Source of the DNA: an uncultured Microbacterium sp.
GTDB taxonomy: Bacteria > Actinomycetota > Actinomycetes > Actinomycetales > Microbacteriaceae
Assembly: GCF_947488465.1 (NCBI RefSeq)
Contig: NZ_CANKZA010000005.1
Location: forward strand, 163,762 to 227,761
Direction: 5' to 3'
DNA: 64,000 nt
In this document: positions 11,653 through 20,266 of the stretch, one piece after another
Layout of the letters: each line of letters begins with the position of its first letter
Position numbering within the stretch: the stretch's first letter is position 1
Program-made: the position numbers and the translations under genes
The notes under the pieces: model-generated
Told to the model about the DNA's origin: nothing
The model's input: only the letters and a program-made list of their open reading frames with translations
Databases searched by the model: none

Positions 11653-11934
11653 TCAGTCGGGGTTTCGGATGCTGCCACGCCCCCAGAGTTCGGGGAAGCT
11701 GGCGGCGTTCGATTCGCGCCACAGAGCGATGCGGCGGGCCTCTTCGGCCTGATCGTCGAGATAGGCGTCGACGCTGTCGGCCTCGATCCGCCACCGGCCC
11801 GGTGTGCCGACTTTCGCGCCCCGCAGACGGCCGTCCAGGACGAGCGCGACGACCTCGTCGACGGGGAGTTGGAGCATCTCCGCGACTTGGGCGGGCGCGA
11901 ACAAGCGCGCCCCCGCTTCGGGCGTGTGGGGCAT
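11653..11934 (-). CDS. Helix-turn-helix (excisionase/MerR-like) DNA-binding protein
   Basis: 93 aa. Residues 10-60 carry a winged helix-turn-helix of the HTH_17/excisionase type: LFAPAQVAEMLQLPVDEVVALV followed by a wing ending PGRWRIEADSVDAYL. The C-terminal 30 residues are an Arg/Trp-containing tail. Such proteins bind DNA as small regulators. It lies between two + strand genes and is convergent with 11048-11644; its promoter faces the SAF gene, so it may regulate that region. Target unknown. Confidence 0.78.
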   Translation of the reverse strand: MPHTPEAGARLFAPAQVAEMLQLPVDEVVALVLDGRLRGAKVGTPGRWRIEADSVDAYLDDQAEEARRIALWRESNAASFPELWGRGSIRNPD

Positions 11935-12033
11935 GAGGCCATTATGTGCCGGTCGGGCCTGATGATCGTCGGCCCACGCCGCCCTGTGGATAACGGCCGA
12001 TGTGGGCGCGCCGGTTCGGCGACGATGGTCGGC

Positions 12034-12660
12034 ATGAGTGAGACCGTCCCTGCCCGCCCCCGCCCGCGGCCATTCTGGTCGGACCTGCGCTTCCTCCTCG
12101 GGATCACGCTGATCGTCGCCTGCGTCGCGGGTGTCTGGTTCGTCGTCGCGGCCGCCCGGCAGACCGTTCCGGTGTTCGCGGCATCGCGGACGATCGTGCC
12201 GGGAGAAGCCGTCACGTCCGACGACCTGCAGGTCGTCGAGGTCGCACTCGGGCGGATGGAAGACGCCTATGCCTCACCGACGAGCTTCGCACCCGGCTCC
12301 GTGGCGATCCGCACCATCACCGCGGGAGAACTCGTGCCGGAGAGCGCGATCGGGGCGGCGGTCGAGGCCCGGACCACCACGGTCGTGGTCACGAGCTCCA
12401 CGGCCATTCCTGCCGTGGTCGGCGCCGGCACGACGGTTGAGGTGTGGTCGGCGCCGCAGCTCGAGCGCGGCGTCTTCGACACCCCGCGCATCTTGGTGGC
12501 CGCGGCCACCGTGGTCTCGGTGGACGACGACGAATCGATGATGGGCAGCGCGGGTGCGGTCGTGGAACTGGTCATCGAGAGAGCGGATGTCGCCGCCACG
12601 CTCGCGGCGGTCGCGGCGGGCGCGAGTATGTCGATCGTGCCGACGACGGGTGCCGAGTGA
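12034..12660 (+). CDS. SAF-domain membrane protein, CpaB/RcpC-like
   Basis: 208 aa. One membrane segment (about 20-41, FLLGITLIVACVAGVWFVVAAA) after a short Pro/Arg tail, then a SAF domain (about 50-110; FAASRTIVPGEAVTSDDL and ITAGELVPESAI), and a C-terminal beta part. SAF domains occur in CpaB/RcpC, the Flp pilus assembly component of the periplasm. The next gene, a CpaE-like ATPase, overlaps by one base (TGATG), supporting joint function. No pilin, TadA or TadB gene is nearby, so a pilus role is not shown. An ATG three codons earlier is possible. Confidence 0.82.
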   Translation: MSETVPARPRPRPFWSDLRFLLGITLIVACVAGVWFVVAAARQTVPVFAASRTIVPGEAVTSDDLQVVEVALGRMEDAYASPTSFAPGSVAIRTITAGELVPESAIGAAVEARTTTVVVTSSTAIPAVVGAGTTVEVWSAPQLERGVFDTPRILVAAATVVSVDDDESMMGSAGAVVELVIERADVAATLAAVAAGASMSIVPTTGAE

Positions 12661-13922
12661 TGACCGCCCTGATCGTCGCCGTCGACGGCCGGCGCGGGCG
12701 CGCCCTGGCGGAGGACCTCGCGTTCGAGGGGGCGGAGGTTCGCCTCGTCGTCCCGGCCGCGGACCCGGCGACGGCCGTGGCGGATGCGATGGCGGGACCG
12801 GAAGCGGCCCAACTGCTGGGGGAACTGTCGCGGGTGGACATGCTCATCGTCTCAGCCGAGCGCTCCGCCCTCACCGCGCAACTCGTCGCGGCCTGCGATC
12901 GGTTCGGGGTGCGGATCGTGGCGTTGTGCACGCGTGACGAGCATCGGAGGCTCGCGAGCATGTTCGGCGTTCCGATCGCCGATGAGGAGGCGGATGCGGC
13001 ATCCCTCCTCCGCGCTCCGGCGAGCGTGCCGGATGCCGTTGCCGCCGAGCGTGGGCGGATCATCGCGGTATGGGGTCCATCCGGTGCTCCCGGGCGGACG
13101 ACGATCGCCGTCGAGCTTGCCTGCGAGCTGGCCCGAGACGGACGCGCCGTGGCCTTGGTCGATGCCGACTCGCATGCGCCGTCGGTGGCTGTGGCCACTG
13201 GCCTCGCGGACGAAGGCCCGGGTTTTGCGGCGGCGTGCCGGCACGCCGAACGGGGCACGCTGACGGTCGCCGAACTCGCACGCATTGCGGTGCCGCTCGG
13301 CCCCGTCGAGGTGCTGACCGGGGTTAATCGCCCCGGTCGCTGGCCCGAACTCAGCCGCGACCGGGTGCGTGGCGCGCTCGAGGTTTGTCGCCAGTGGGTG
13401 AGCGATGCGGTCGTGGATGTCGCCTCGTCGCTCGAGCGGGATGAGGAGATCGTGAGCGATCTCGACGGTCCGCGCCGCAACGCCGCCACCCTCGCCGTGC
13501 TCGCCGAAGCAGATCTGATCGTCGCTGTCGTCGCCGCCGACCCGACGAGTGTGTCGCGCTTCGTGCGCGGCTACGGGGAAATGCGTGCCATCGCCGGCGC
13601 GACCCCGGTCCGGGTCGTGGTCAACAAGACGCGCACGGGTGCTCTCGGTATCGATGCCCGAGGACAGGTGCGCCGCACGCTCGAACGGTATGTGGGCGCT
13701 GATGACCTCTGGTTCGTCCCGTGGGACGTCAAAGCCGCGGATGCCGCACTCCTCGCCGCGCAGCCCATCGCGCAGGTAGCCGGACGCTCGGCGTTCTCGG
13801 CCGCGCTCCGGCGGTTCGTGGGCGAGGCGGTCGACCCTCCGGTCCGCGTGCGCGATGTCCGACAGCCTCGCCGACAGGGACGTGTCTCGACACGGGGGCG
13901 TCTGGCGCGGCGCGCGGCCTGA
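12660..13922 (+). CDS. CpaE/Ssd-like MinD-family protein with altered Walker A
   Basis: 420 aa. The N-terminal 130 residues form a receiver-like alpha/beta part; from about residue 135 a MinD/ParA-type fold follows. The Walker A region reads WGPSGAPGRTTIA: both lysines expected of the deviant motif (KGGxGKT) are absent. The A' region is intact (VALVDADSHAP) and a switch-like VVDVASSLERDEE and VVVNKTRTG follow. CpaE and the mycobacterial septum-site protein Ssd show similar losses, so ATP hydrolysis may be weak or absent. The tail is very basic (RQPRRQGRVSTRGRLARR). Coupled to the SAF gene. Confidence 0.8.
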   Translation: MTALIVAVDGRRGRALAEDLAFEGAEVRLVVPAADPATAVADAMAGPEAAQLLGELSRVDMLIVSAERSALTAQLVAACDRFGVRIVALCTRDEHRRLASMFGVPIADEEADAASLLRAPASVPDAVAAERGRIIAVWGPSGAPGRTTIAVELACELARDGRAVALVDADSHAPSVAVATGLADEGPGFAAACRHAERGTLTVAELARIAVPLGPVEVLTGVNRPGRWPELSRDRVRGALEVCRQWVSDAVVDVASSLERDEEIVSDLDGPRRNAATLAVLAEADLIVAVVAADPTSVSRFVRGYGEMRAIAGATPVRVVVNKTRTGALGIDARGQVRRTLERYVGADDLWFVPWDVKAADAALLAAQPIAQVAGRSAFSAALRRFVGEAVDPPVRVRDVRQPRRQGRVSTRGRLARRAA

Positions 13923-13935
13923 GCGCCGTCGGCCC

Positions 13936-13941
13936 TAGGCT
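13936..13941 (+). promoter_or_regulatory. -10 box TAGGCT, leaderless promoter of pdtaS
   Basis: TAGGCT ends six bases before the GTG at 13948. Confidence 0.55.
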
Positions 13942-13947
13942 GGGAGC

Positions 13948-15441
13948 GTGTCGGCACTCAGCGATCTCGTCTACGCCCAGGGTCTCTCCAGTGAGGCCGA
14001 TATCGAGTGGTTGCACCGGTTGGCCGGTGACGGACAGCTTCTGGCCGATCTCGCCTTCGCCGACATCGTTGTGTGGGTACCGACCAGCGACGACTCCTTC
14101 GTCGCGGTCGCGCACACCCGTCCCGGGGGCGCGGCGACGCTGTTCTACCGTGACATCGTCGGGGATCTCGTCCGCCCGCAGTGGCGCACCCAGGTGCGGG
14201 ACGCGTTCACACACGCGCGCATCGTCGACTCCGCATCGCCCGACTGGTTCGAGGAGACACCGACGCGCGTGCGGGCTGTTCCGATCGTGCGGGAACGTGC
14301 CACGGCCGATCGCCCGCCGACGGTCGTCGGTGTCCTGACCCGCCACACCAATCTGGGTGAAGCGCGTACCCCGTCCCGCCAGCAGATCACCTTCAATGAC
14401 TGCGCCGACGACCTGTTCGGCATGGTTGCCGCGGCGGATTTTCCCGACCTCACGGCGCCGACGTCTCCTCGACGTGGCGCTCCGCGCGCCTCGGACGGAC
14501 TGATCCGGCTCGATGTCGACGGAGTGACGACGTTCGCGAGCCCCAACGCGCTGTCGGCCTTCAACCGGCTCGGCTTCGAGGACGAACTCGAGGGGGAATC
14601 GCTGCTCGAGATGGCGTCGGCGATCCTGCCCGCCAAGCGGGAGTACGACGAATCGTTGCCGATCGTGATGGCCGGCCGCGCGCCGTGGCGCGCCGATCTC
14701 GAGGCGCGGGGAGTCACGGTGTCGCTGCGGACCATTCCGCTCCGCGACCAGGGCGCGCGCATCGGGGCGATCGTGCTCTGCCGCGACGTGACGGAGATCC
14801 GCCATCAGGAGCAAGAGCTCATCACGAAAGACGCCACGATCCGTGAGATCCACCACCGCGTCAAGAACAACCTGCAGACGGTCGCATCGCTCCTGCGCAT
14901 TCAATCCCGCCGCACCCATTCGGAGGATGCCCGTGACGCCCTGACGCAGGCCATGCGCCGGGTTTCGGCGATCGCGGTCGTCCACGACACGCTCTCGGCG
15001 GGGCTCGCGCAAGACGTCGATTTCGATGAGGTCTTCAACCAGGTGATGAAGCTCGTGGCCGAAGTCGCGGCATCCCCCAACACGCGCGCACGGACTCTCA
15101 AGACCGGCACGTTCGGCACTCTGCCGAGCGAATATGCGACGCCGCTCGCGCTCGCCCTCACGGAGCTGGTTACGAACGCGGTCGAGCATGGCCTCGCCGA
15201 CAAGGAAGGCGAGGTCGAGATCATTGCCGCGCGCAGTGCCGAGCGCCTGGAAGTGCGGGTCCGCGACAACGGGATCGGACTCCCCGAAGGTCAGGTCGGT
15301 CGCGGTCTCGGCACGCAAATCGTCCGCACGCTCATCCAGGGTGAACTCAGCGGCACGATCGACTGGCACACGATCACCGGAAGCGGCACCGAAGTGACCA
15401 TCGAGATCCCGTTGCGCTACATCGACCGCTCAGCGCACTAA
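13948..15441 (+). CDS. pdtaS: PdtaS-like sensor histidine kinase
   Basis: 497 aa, no membrane segment. Order: GAF-like N-terminal sensor (about 1-160), PAS domain (about 185-290), then a HisKA_2/HWE-type kinase with phospho-acceptor H in IREIHHRVKNNLQTVASLL (about residue 310), N-box ELVTNAVEHGL and G1 box VRDNGIGLPEG. This matches PdtaS (Rv3220c), a cytosolic kinase whose partner PdtaR is an ANTAR RNA-binding antiterminator; PdtaR is not in this window. GTG start right after a TAGGCT box, so probably leaderless. Confidence 0.93.
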   Translation: MSALSDLVYAQGLSSEADIEWLHRLAGDGQLLADLAFADIVVWVPTSDDSFVAVAHTRPGGAATLFYRDIVGDLVRPQWRTQVRDAFTHARIVDSASPDWFEETPTRVRAVPIVRERATADRPPTVVGVLTRHTNLGEARTPSRQQITFNDCADDLFGMVAAADFPDLTAPTSPRRGAPRASDGLIRLDVDGVTTFASPNALSAFNRLGFEDELEGESLLEMASAILPAKREYDESLPIVMAGRAPWRADLEARGVTVSLRTIPLRDQGARIGAIVLCRDVTEIRHQEQELITKDATIREIHHRVKNNLQTVASLLRIQSRRTHSEDARDALTQAMRRVSAIAVVHDTLSAGLAQDVDFDEVFNQVMKLVAEVAASPNTRARTLKTGTFGTLPSEYATPLALALTELVTNAVEHGLADKEGEVEIIAARSAERLEVRVRDNGIGLPEGQVGRGLGTQIVRTLIQGELSGTIDWHTITGSGTEVTIEIPLRYIDRSAH

Positions 15442-15488
15442 GCAGCTGCCGCCGCTCCGACGGTCGCTATCACGCGAACGGGTGTGAG

Positions 15489-15737
15489 TTATGACGCGCG
15501 GCGCGCGCGGGCAGCGCGGCGCTTCAGAGCGCGGCGCTCGTCCTCAGACAGGCCGCCCCAGACGCCCGAGTCCTGGCCGGTTTCCAGGGCGTACTGCAGG
15601 CAGATCTCGGTCACGGTGCATCGCGCGCACACAGACTTCGCCTTTTCGATCTGGTCAACGGCGGGGCCCGTGTTCCCCACCGGGAAGAACAGTTCGGGGT
15701 CGACGGTCAGGCAGGCGGATTTGTCGCGCCAATCCAT
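15489..15737 (-). CDS. whiB1: WhiB1-type iron-sulfur transcription regulator
   Basis: 82 aa. Four cysteines at 9, 37, 40 and 46 (SAC, VCARC, EIC) fit the [4Fe-4S] ligands of WhiB1 at identical positions, and GVWGG at about residue 58-62 is the family turn. The tail (RRALKRRAARARR) is the basic DNA-binding end. WhiB1 is an essential nitric-oxide-sensitive regulator that binds the primary sigma factor. AAGGAG lies six bases before the ATG. The gene neighbours pdtaS, as in mycobacteria. Confidence 0.96.
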   Translation of the reverse strand: MDWRDKSACLTVDPELFFPVGNTGPAVDQIEKAKSVCARCTVTEICLQYALETGQDSGVWGGLSEDERRALKRRAARARRAS

Positions 15738-15964
15738 GTGGTGCTCCTTGATGCGGGATTCGAAGTCAGAGAGGGGTACGACGCGATGCGTCGATTACTC
15801 TGGTGGTGTGCGAGCTGGAACGCCCGCCCCACTTCGCTGTGGGAGCACACGGCTTCAACAATCGTCCCACGCACATCGAAATGAATCAAGAGTGAACACG
15901 GTACTTCCTGGGGGAGTTGCTGTGTCTTTGCTCCACCGAACCCGTGACAGTGAGGGGAAAGCCC
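15738..15964. other. Intergenic region between whiB1 and a membrane protein gene
   Basis: 227 bases holding the divergent promoters of whiB1 (minus) and the next gene (plus). Slightly lower in GC than its surroundings. A short inverted pair GACGCGATGCGTC lies at 15779-15791. No gene was found in it. Confidence 0.5.
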
Positions 15965-16369
15965 GTGCCGATATCGGCTGCCGAACGTCTTGCGTCGGTG
16001 TTGGTCGGCCTCGAAGGCGTGGCGCTCCTTGCCCTCGCGGGCTGGCAGATCGTCGCCCTGTCTGCCGGTGACACCGAGTCGGTGACGAGCGCGGTCGCGC
16101 TGCTCGTCCTCACCGTCGTGGGCGCTGCTGCCGTCCTCGCTTTCGCGATCGGTATCGCTCGCGCTCACTCCTGGGGTCGATCCGGCGGCGTCGTGACGCA
16201 GTTGCTGCTGCTCGCCGTCGCGGCGGGCGCACTGACCGGTGGGGATGCGCAACCGGCGACGGCGGCTCTCCTGGCGCTTCCGGGCGTCGCCACGCTCGCG
16301 ACGCTGATCACCGCGGCACGCCGCGCCGGAGCCCGACAGGCGCCCCCGGAGAGCCTCCGCGGGAGATGA
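15965..16369 (+). CDS. Small four-segment integral membrane protein
   Basis: 134 aa from the GTG of PISAAERLASVL, chosen because GAGGGGAAA precedes it; a frame open from 15917 lacks such a site. Hydrophobic segments lie near residues 12-32, 41-63, 74-92 and 97-117, with a WGRSGG loop after the second. The C-terminus is hydrophilic (RRAGARQAPPESLRGR) and probably cytoplasmic. Resembles actinobacterial hypothetical membrane proteins; no function can be assigned. Confidence 0.75.
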   Translation: MPISAAERLASVLVGLEGVALLALAGWQIVALSAGDTESVTSAVALLVLTVVGAAAVLAFAIGIARAHSWGRSGGVVTQLLLLAVAAGALTGGDAQPATAALLALPGVATLATLITAARRAGARQAPPESLRGR

Positions 16370-16387
16370 ACGCCGCCGTCAGGTCGG

Positions 16388-16855
16388 TCACTCAGCGCCG
16401 AGCAGGCTCCGCACCCGGGCGACGTGACCGGTGGCTTTGACGTTGTAGAGCGCGTGTTCGAGGCGTCCGTCGCCGCCGACGACGAAGGTCGATCGGATGA
16501 CGCCTTCGACGACCTTGCCGTAGTTCATCTTCTCGCCCCACGCGCCGTACGCCTCATGGACAGTATGGTCGGGGTCGCTGAGTAGCGCGTACGGCAGCGC
16601 GTCGCGCTCGCGGAACTCTCGCAGCGTCGCCGGGTTGTCGCGAGACACACCGAACACCGTGTAGCCGGCCGCCTGCAACGGCACGACACTGTCCCGGAAG
16701 TCGCAGGCCTCCGTCGTACATCCGGGCGTCATGGCGGCCGGATAGAAGAAGAGAATGACGCCGGTACCCCGGAGGCTCGACAAAGTGATGTCGGTGCCGT
16801 CCTGATCGGGCAGCGTGAAGTCGGGGGCGAGGGTACCGGGTGCAAGGCGAGACAT
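16388..16855 (-). CDS. bcp: Thioredoxin-dependent thiol peroxidase, Bcp/PrxQ type
   Basis: 155 aa. The peroxiredoxin motif FYPAAMTPGCTTEAC holds the peroxidatic Cys46 and a resolving Cys51 five residues on, the PrxQ/Bcp arrangement. It reduces hydrogen and organic peroxides using thioredoxin. The N-terminus (LAPGTLAPDFTLPDQDG) is intact and length is normal. It follows rsgA by four bases, so it is likely co-transcribed with aroA-rsgA. Confidence 0.95.
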   Translation of the reverse strand: MSRLAPGTLAPDFTLPDQDGTDITLSSLRGTGVILFFYPAAMTPGCTTEACDFRDSVVPLQAAGYTVFGVSRDNPATLREFRERDALPYALLSDPDHTVHEAYGAWGEKMNYGKVVEGVIRSTFVVGGDGRLEHALYNVKATGHVARVRSLLGAE

Positions 16856-16859
16856 GCGC

Positions 16860-17915
16860 TCAGCCTACGCGGGGACCCCCGCTGAACGTCGCCAGCAGGC
16901 GCTGCAAGGAATCGAGCCGGGCCGGCCCGCGGTCGCCGAGCCGTCCCGCCGCTACCGCTTCGGCAATGGCGCAATCCGGGGCGTCGCGCAGGTGCGTGCA
17001 GCCGCGGGGACATTCTTCGCCGACGAGGGCGAGGTCGGTGAAGGCTGCGAGGATGCTCGCGGGATCGACGTGTCCGAGCCCGAACGAACGCACTCCGGGC
17101 GTATCGATGACCCACCCGCGTCCGTCGTCGCTCTGGTAGCGGAGCGACACGGTCGAACTCGACGTGTGCCGTCCGCGACCGGTGACCTCGTTGACGTGTC
17201 CCGTCGCCCGCAGGGCGCTCGGCACGAGCGCGTTGACGAGCGTCGACTTTCCCACCCCGGAGTGGCCGACGAACACCGTCGAGTGGCCGATGAGGCGTTT
17301 GCCGATGGCCTCCAAGGGCATGCCGTCCTGCCTGCTCAGGAAGATCTCGAGCGTGTCGAGACCCTCGAAGTGTCCGAGGAAGGATGTCGGGTCGGCGAGA
17401 TCGGTCTTGGTGACGACCAGCAGGGGGTGGATGCCGGCATCCAACGCGGCGATCAGATACCGATCGACCAGGCGGGGGCGCGGCTCGGGGTCGGCGGCGG
17501 CGACCACGATGAGCATCTGGTCGGCGTTGGCGACGATGATGCGCTCGACCTGGTCGGTGTCGTCGGCACTGCGGCGCAGGAGCGAGGTGCGCTCCTGAAT
17601 GCCGACGATCCGTGCCAGCGTGCCGTCGTCGCCGGTGGAGTCGCCGACGACACGGGCGCGGTCGCCCGTGACGATGGGTTGCTTGCGGAGCTCACGCGCC
17701 CGAGTGGCCAGCGCGACGTGCTCGTTCGCGCCGTCCTCGTCGACGAGCACCGTGTAGCGCCCCCGGTCCACTCCCACGACGCGGGCGATCTGCGCATCGG
17801 CGTGCGCGGGTCGTCTCTTGGTCCGCGGCCGATTGGCTTTGGGATTCGGCCGCATCCGGATGTCGGCCTCATCGAACTCGTTATCGTCGTCGTCGGGGGA
17901 GTCCAGCCAGCTCAT
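16860..17915 (-). CDS. rsgA: Ribosome small subunit-dependent GTPase A
   Basis: 351 aa. Circularly permuted GTPase: G4 TKTD comes before G1 GHSGVGKST and G3 DTPG, after an N-terminal OB fold (about 35-110). The C-terminal zinc knuckle is visible as CPRGCTHLRDAPDC. RsgA acts in late 30S maturation and hydrolyses GTP on the ribosome. The N-terminus is unusually acidic (LDSPDDDDNEFDEAD), seen in actinobacterial homologues. Start ATG lies seven bases after the aroA stop. Confidence 0.95.
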   Translation of the reverse strand: MSWLDSPDDDDNEFDEADIRMRPNPKANRPRTKRRPAHADAQIARVVGVDRGRYTVLVDEDGANEHVALATRARELRKQPIVTGDRARVVGDSTGDDGTLARIVGIQERTSLLRRSADDTDQVERIIVANADQMLIVVAAADPEPRPRLVDRYLIAALDAGIHPLLVVTKTDLADPTSFLGHFEGLDTLEIFLSRQDGMPLEAIGKRLIGHSTVFVGHSGVGKSTLVNALVPSALRATGHVNEVTGRGRHTSSSTVSLRYQSDDGRGWVIDTPGVRSFGLGHVDPASILAAFTDLALVGEECPRGCTHLRDAPDCAIAEAVAAGRLGDRGPARLDSLQRLLATFSGGPRVG

Positions 17916-17922
17916 CGGGTGC

Positions 17923-19290
17923 TCAGTTACTCGCGGTAAGGAGCCGCTGCCACAGCTGCGGGAACTCGGGCATGGTCTTCGCGGTCGTCCCGATGTCGTC
18001 GACCTCCACCCCCGGCACGCGGAGGCCGATGATCGCGCCCGCCGTCGCGATGCGGTGGTCGTGGTGCGCCTGCCACACGCCGCCGTGCAGAGGGCGTGGA
18101 ACCACACGGATACCGTCGGGAAGTTCCTCGGCCTCGCCGCCGAGTGCGCGCAGATTCGCGACGAGTGCGGCGATGCGGTCGGTTTCGTGACCGCGGATGT
18201 GTCCGATGCCGTGCAAGGTCGTCGGCGCATCGGCGAATGCCGCGAGCGCGAACAGCGTCGGGGTCAGCTCGCTCGCGGCGGTGAGATCGAGGTCGACCCC
18301 GGCGATGCGGCCGGTCCCGGCGACGCTGAGCGCGCCTCCTCGGCGCGAGGTTCGTGCCCCCAGCAGCGACAGGATCTCCGGCAGCAGTGCCCCGGGTTGC
18401 GTCGAGGTCGCCGGCCACCCCGGAACCGTGACGACGCCACCGGAGACGAGAGCGGCGGCGAGGAACGGTGCCGCGTTGGACAGGTCGGGTTCGATCGCCG
18501 CATCCCGCCCGCGCGGCGTGCCCGCCGGAACCACCCACTCGTGTGCCGACGGACGTTCGACCTGCACGCCGCGGCGCGCGAGGGTCTCGACGGTCATATC
18601 GATGTGCGGGAGGGAAGGGAGGCGTTCACCGGAGTGGATGAGGTGCAAGCCGACGTCGAAACGAGGTGCGGCCAGCAGGAGGCCGGAGACGAATTGGCTC
18701 GAGCTGCTCGCGTCGATCGTGACTTCACCGCCGCGGATGTGCCCGCGACCCCGCACGGTGAACGGAAGCGACCACGAGCCGCCGTCGTCGATGTCGGCGC
18801 CGATCTCACGCAACGCCTTGATCATGGTGCCCATCGGACGGTGGAGGGCCGTGTGATGGGCGGTGATGGTGACGTCGCCGGTCGCGAGTCCCGCGATCGG
18901 GGCGATGAACCGCATGACGGTTCCGGCTTGACCGCAGTCGATCACCGTGTGTCCACGGAACTGCGCGGGTGGGGTGACCTGCAGGTCGGGGCCGAACTGC
19001 CCGCTTCCCGGGATCTCCTCGATCTCGACGCCCAGCACGCGCAGCGCATCGATCATGCGCGCCGAGTCATCCGAGTGCAGCGGCGCCGACAGGGTGCTGG
19101 GACCGTCCGCGATCGCGGCCAAGACCAGCTTGCGGTTCGTGAGTGACTTCGATCCGGGGACCGCGATGGTCGCCTCCAGCGGGCCAGGTGCGACGGGTGC
19201 CGGCCAGCGCCGGTCCGCGCCCGTGAGCCCTCCCGCGAGCAGCGGTTCGAGGGCTTCGGAGGAGTCTGGGGAATACCCGGGTGCGGTCAT
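17923..19290 (-). CDS. aroA: 3-phosphoshikimate 1-carboxyvinyltransferase (EPSP synthase)
   Basis: 455 aa. The N-terminal signature is VPGSKSLTNRKLVLAA (about 44-59), and GQAGTVMRF with the later HDHRIATAGAI motif carry substrate-binding residues. Makes EPSP from shikimate-3-phosphate and phosphoenolpyruvate in the aromatic amino-acid pathway. First gene of aroA-rsgA-bcp. A TAGGGT -10 box (19304 to 19299 on the minus strand) lies eight bases before the ATG and overlaps the divergent sigH promoter region. Confidence 0.96.
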   Translation of the reverse strand: MTAPGYSPDSSEALEPLLAGGLTGADRRWPAPVAPGPLEATIAVPGSKSLTNRKLVLAAIADGPSTLSAPLHSDDSARMIDALRVLGVEIEEIPGSGQFGPDLQVTPPAQFRGHTVIDCGQAGTVMRFIAPIAGLATGDVTITAHHTALHRPMGTMIKALREIGADIDDGGSWSLPFTVRGRGHIRGGEVTIDASSSSQFVSGLLLAAPRFDVGLHLIHSGERLPSLPHIDMTVETLARRGVQVERPSAHEWVVPAGTPRGRDAAIEPDLSNAAPFLAAALVSGGVVTVPGWPATSTQPGALLPEILSLLGARTSRRGGALSVAGTGRIAGVDLDLTAASELTPTLFALAAFADAPTTLHGIGHIRGHETDRIAALVANLRALGGEAEELPDGIRVVPRPLHGGVWQAHHDHRIATAGAIIGLRVPGVEVDDIGTTAKTMPEFPQLWQRLLTASN

Positions 19291-19296
19291 CGGGTT
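19270..19296 (+). promoter_or_regulatory. SigH/SigR-type autoregulatory promoter upstream of sigH
   Basis: GGAATA at 19270-19275 (preceded by GG) and GGTT at 19293-19296 are separated by 17 bases. This fits the mycobacterial SigH / Streptomyces SigR consensus of GGAAY followed at 16-18 bases by GTT. It lies about 43 bases before the chosen sigH GTG and overlaps the start of the divergent aroA gene. Confidence 0.65.
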
Positions 19297-19297
19297 C

Positions 19298-19304
19298 TAC
19301 CCTA
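19298..19304. promoter_or_regulatory. Symmetric -10 box shared by sigH (TACCCT) and aroA (TAGGGT)
   Basis: The heptamer TACCCTA reads TACCCT on the plus strand and TAGGGT on the minus strand, offset by one base. It could serve both divergent genes with the housekeeping sigma factor. Confidence 0.4.
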
Positions 19305-19338
19305 ACGAACCCCTCCGACCTTGCCCGAAAGGACCCGC

Positions 19339-20022
19339 GTGACGACGACACTGACACCGGTGCTCGAGCAGCCCTCGGACGTAGACTGGCGCGTGATGGA
19401 AGAGCAGGCGGCAACAGACCCGCAGACCCAGCCGGATTCGCAGACACCGGATCCCCGCGCCCAGTTCGAGCAGCAAGCGTTGCCGTTCATGGACCAGTTG
19501 TACGCCGCGGGCATGCGGATGACGCGCAACCCCGCGGATGCGGCAGATCTCGTCCAGGAGACCTTCGTGAAGGCCTTCGCGTCGTGGTCCTCGTTCACGC
19601 AGGGCACGAACCTCAAAGCGTGGCTGTACCGCATCCTCACGAACACGTACATCAACACCTACCGGAAAAAGCAGCGCGAGCCCTACCAGGGCACGATCGA
19701 CGAACTCGAGGACTGGCAGCTCGGCGGGGCCGAGTCGACGACGGCCACGAGCTCGCGCTCGGCCGAAGCCGAAGCGATCGACCACATGCCCGCATCCGTC
19801 GTGAAGGATGCGCTGCAGTCGATTCCGGAAGACTTCCGCCTGGCGGTGTATCTCGCCGACGTCGAAGGGTTCGCGTATCAAGAGATCGCGGACATCATGA
19901 AAACCCCGATCGGCACGGTCATGAGCCGCCTGCACCGCGGCAGGCGCATGCTCCGTGATCTGCTGGCCGACTATGCACGAGAGCGCGGCATCGATGTGCC
20001 CGCCACGAGGAGCGCGACATGA
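19339..20022 (+). CDS. sigH: RNA polymerase sigma factor SigH/SigR (ECF)
   Basis: 227 aa from the GTG of [10 protein letters not shown], which has AAAGGA six bases upstream; an ATG at 19396 is a shorter option. Region 2 ([31 protein letters not shown], about 55-85) and region 4 ([34 protein letters not shown], about 170-205) are complete. SigH/SigR controls the thioredoxin and mycothiol response to disulfide stress. The anti-sigma gene overlaps its stop (ATGA). Confidence 0.94.
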   Translation: MTTTLTPVLEQPSDVDWRVMEEQAATDPQTQPDSQTPDPRAQFEQQALPFMDQLYAAGMRMTRNPADAADLVQETFVKAFASWSSFTQGTNLKAWLYRILTNTYINTYRKKQREPYQGTIDELEDWQLGGAESTTATSSRSAEAEAIDHMPASVVKDALQSIPEDFRLAVYLADVEGFAYQEIADIMKTPIGTVMSRLHRGRRMLRDLLADYARERGIDVPATRSAT

Positions 20023-20264
20023 GTGACTGCGGCTGCGACAAAGCACGCAAAGACCTGGAAGAGTACCTGCGGCACGAAGTCTGCAAGACGCAGCACTCCG
20101 ATATCACCGAACACCTCGACAACTGTCCGGCGTGCCGCGATGAGGCCCTGGTGGCGACGACGCTCACCGCAGTGATCGCGCGTGCGTGCAAGGAAACCGC
20201 GCCCGAAGAGTTGCGCGATCAGGTTCTCTCGCGTCTTCGGAGCGAGCAGGCCACGCACCACTGA
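20019..20264 (+). CDS. rshA: Zinc-binding anti-sigma factor of SigH (RshA/RsrA)
   Basis: 81 aa, overlapping sigH by four bases. The ZAS motif H32-x3-C36-x2-C39 is present (EHLDNCPAC), with N-terminal cysteines at 4 and 6 as candidate zinc/redox partners and extra cysteines at 22 and 56. In this family oxidation of the cysteines releases zinc and the sigma factor. The family often has one N-terminal cysteine near position 3-4 and another near 11; here a histidine/cysteine at 19/22 may substitute. Confidence 0.9.
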   Translation: MSDCGCDKARKDLEEYLRHEVCKTQHSDITEHLDNCPACRDEALVATTLTAVIARACKETAPEELRDQVLSRLRSEQATHH

Positions 20265-20266
20265 CG

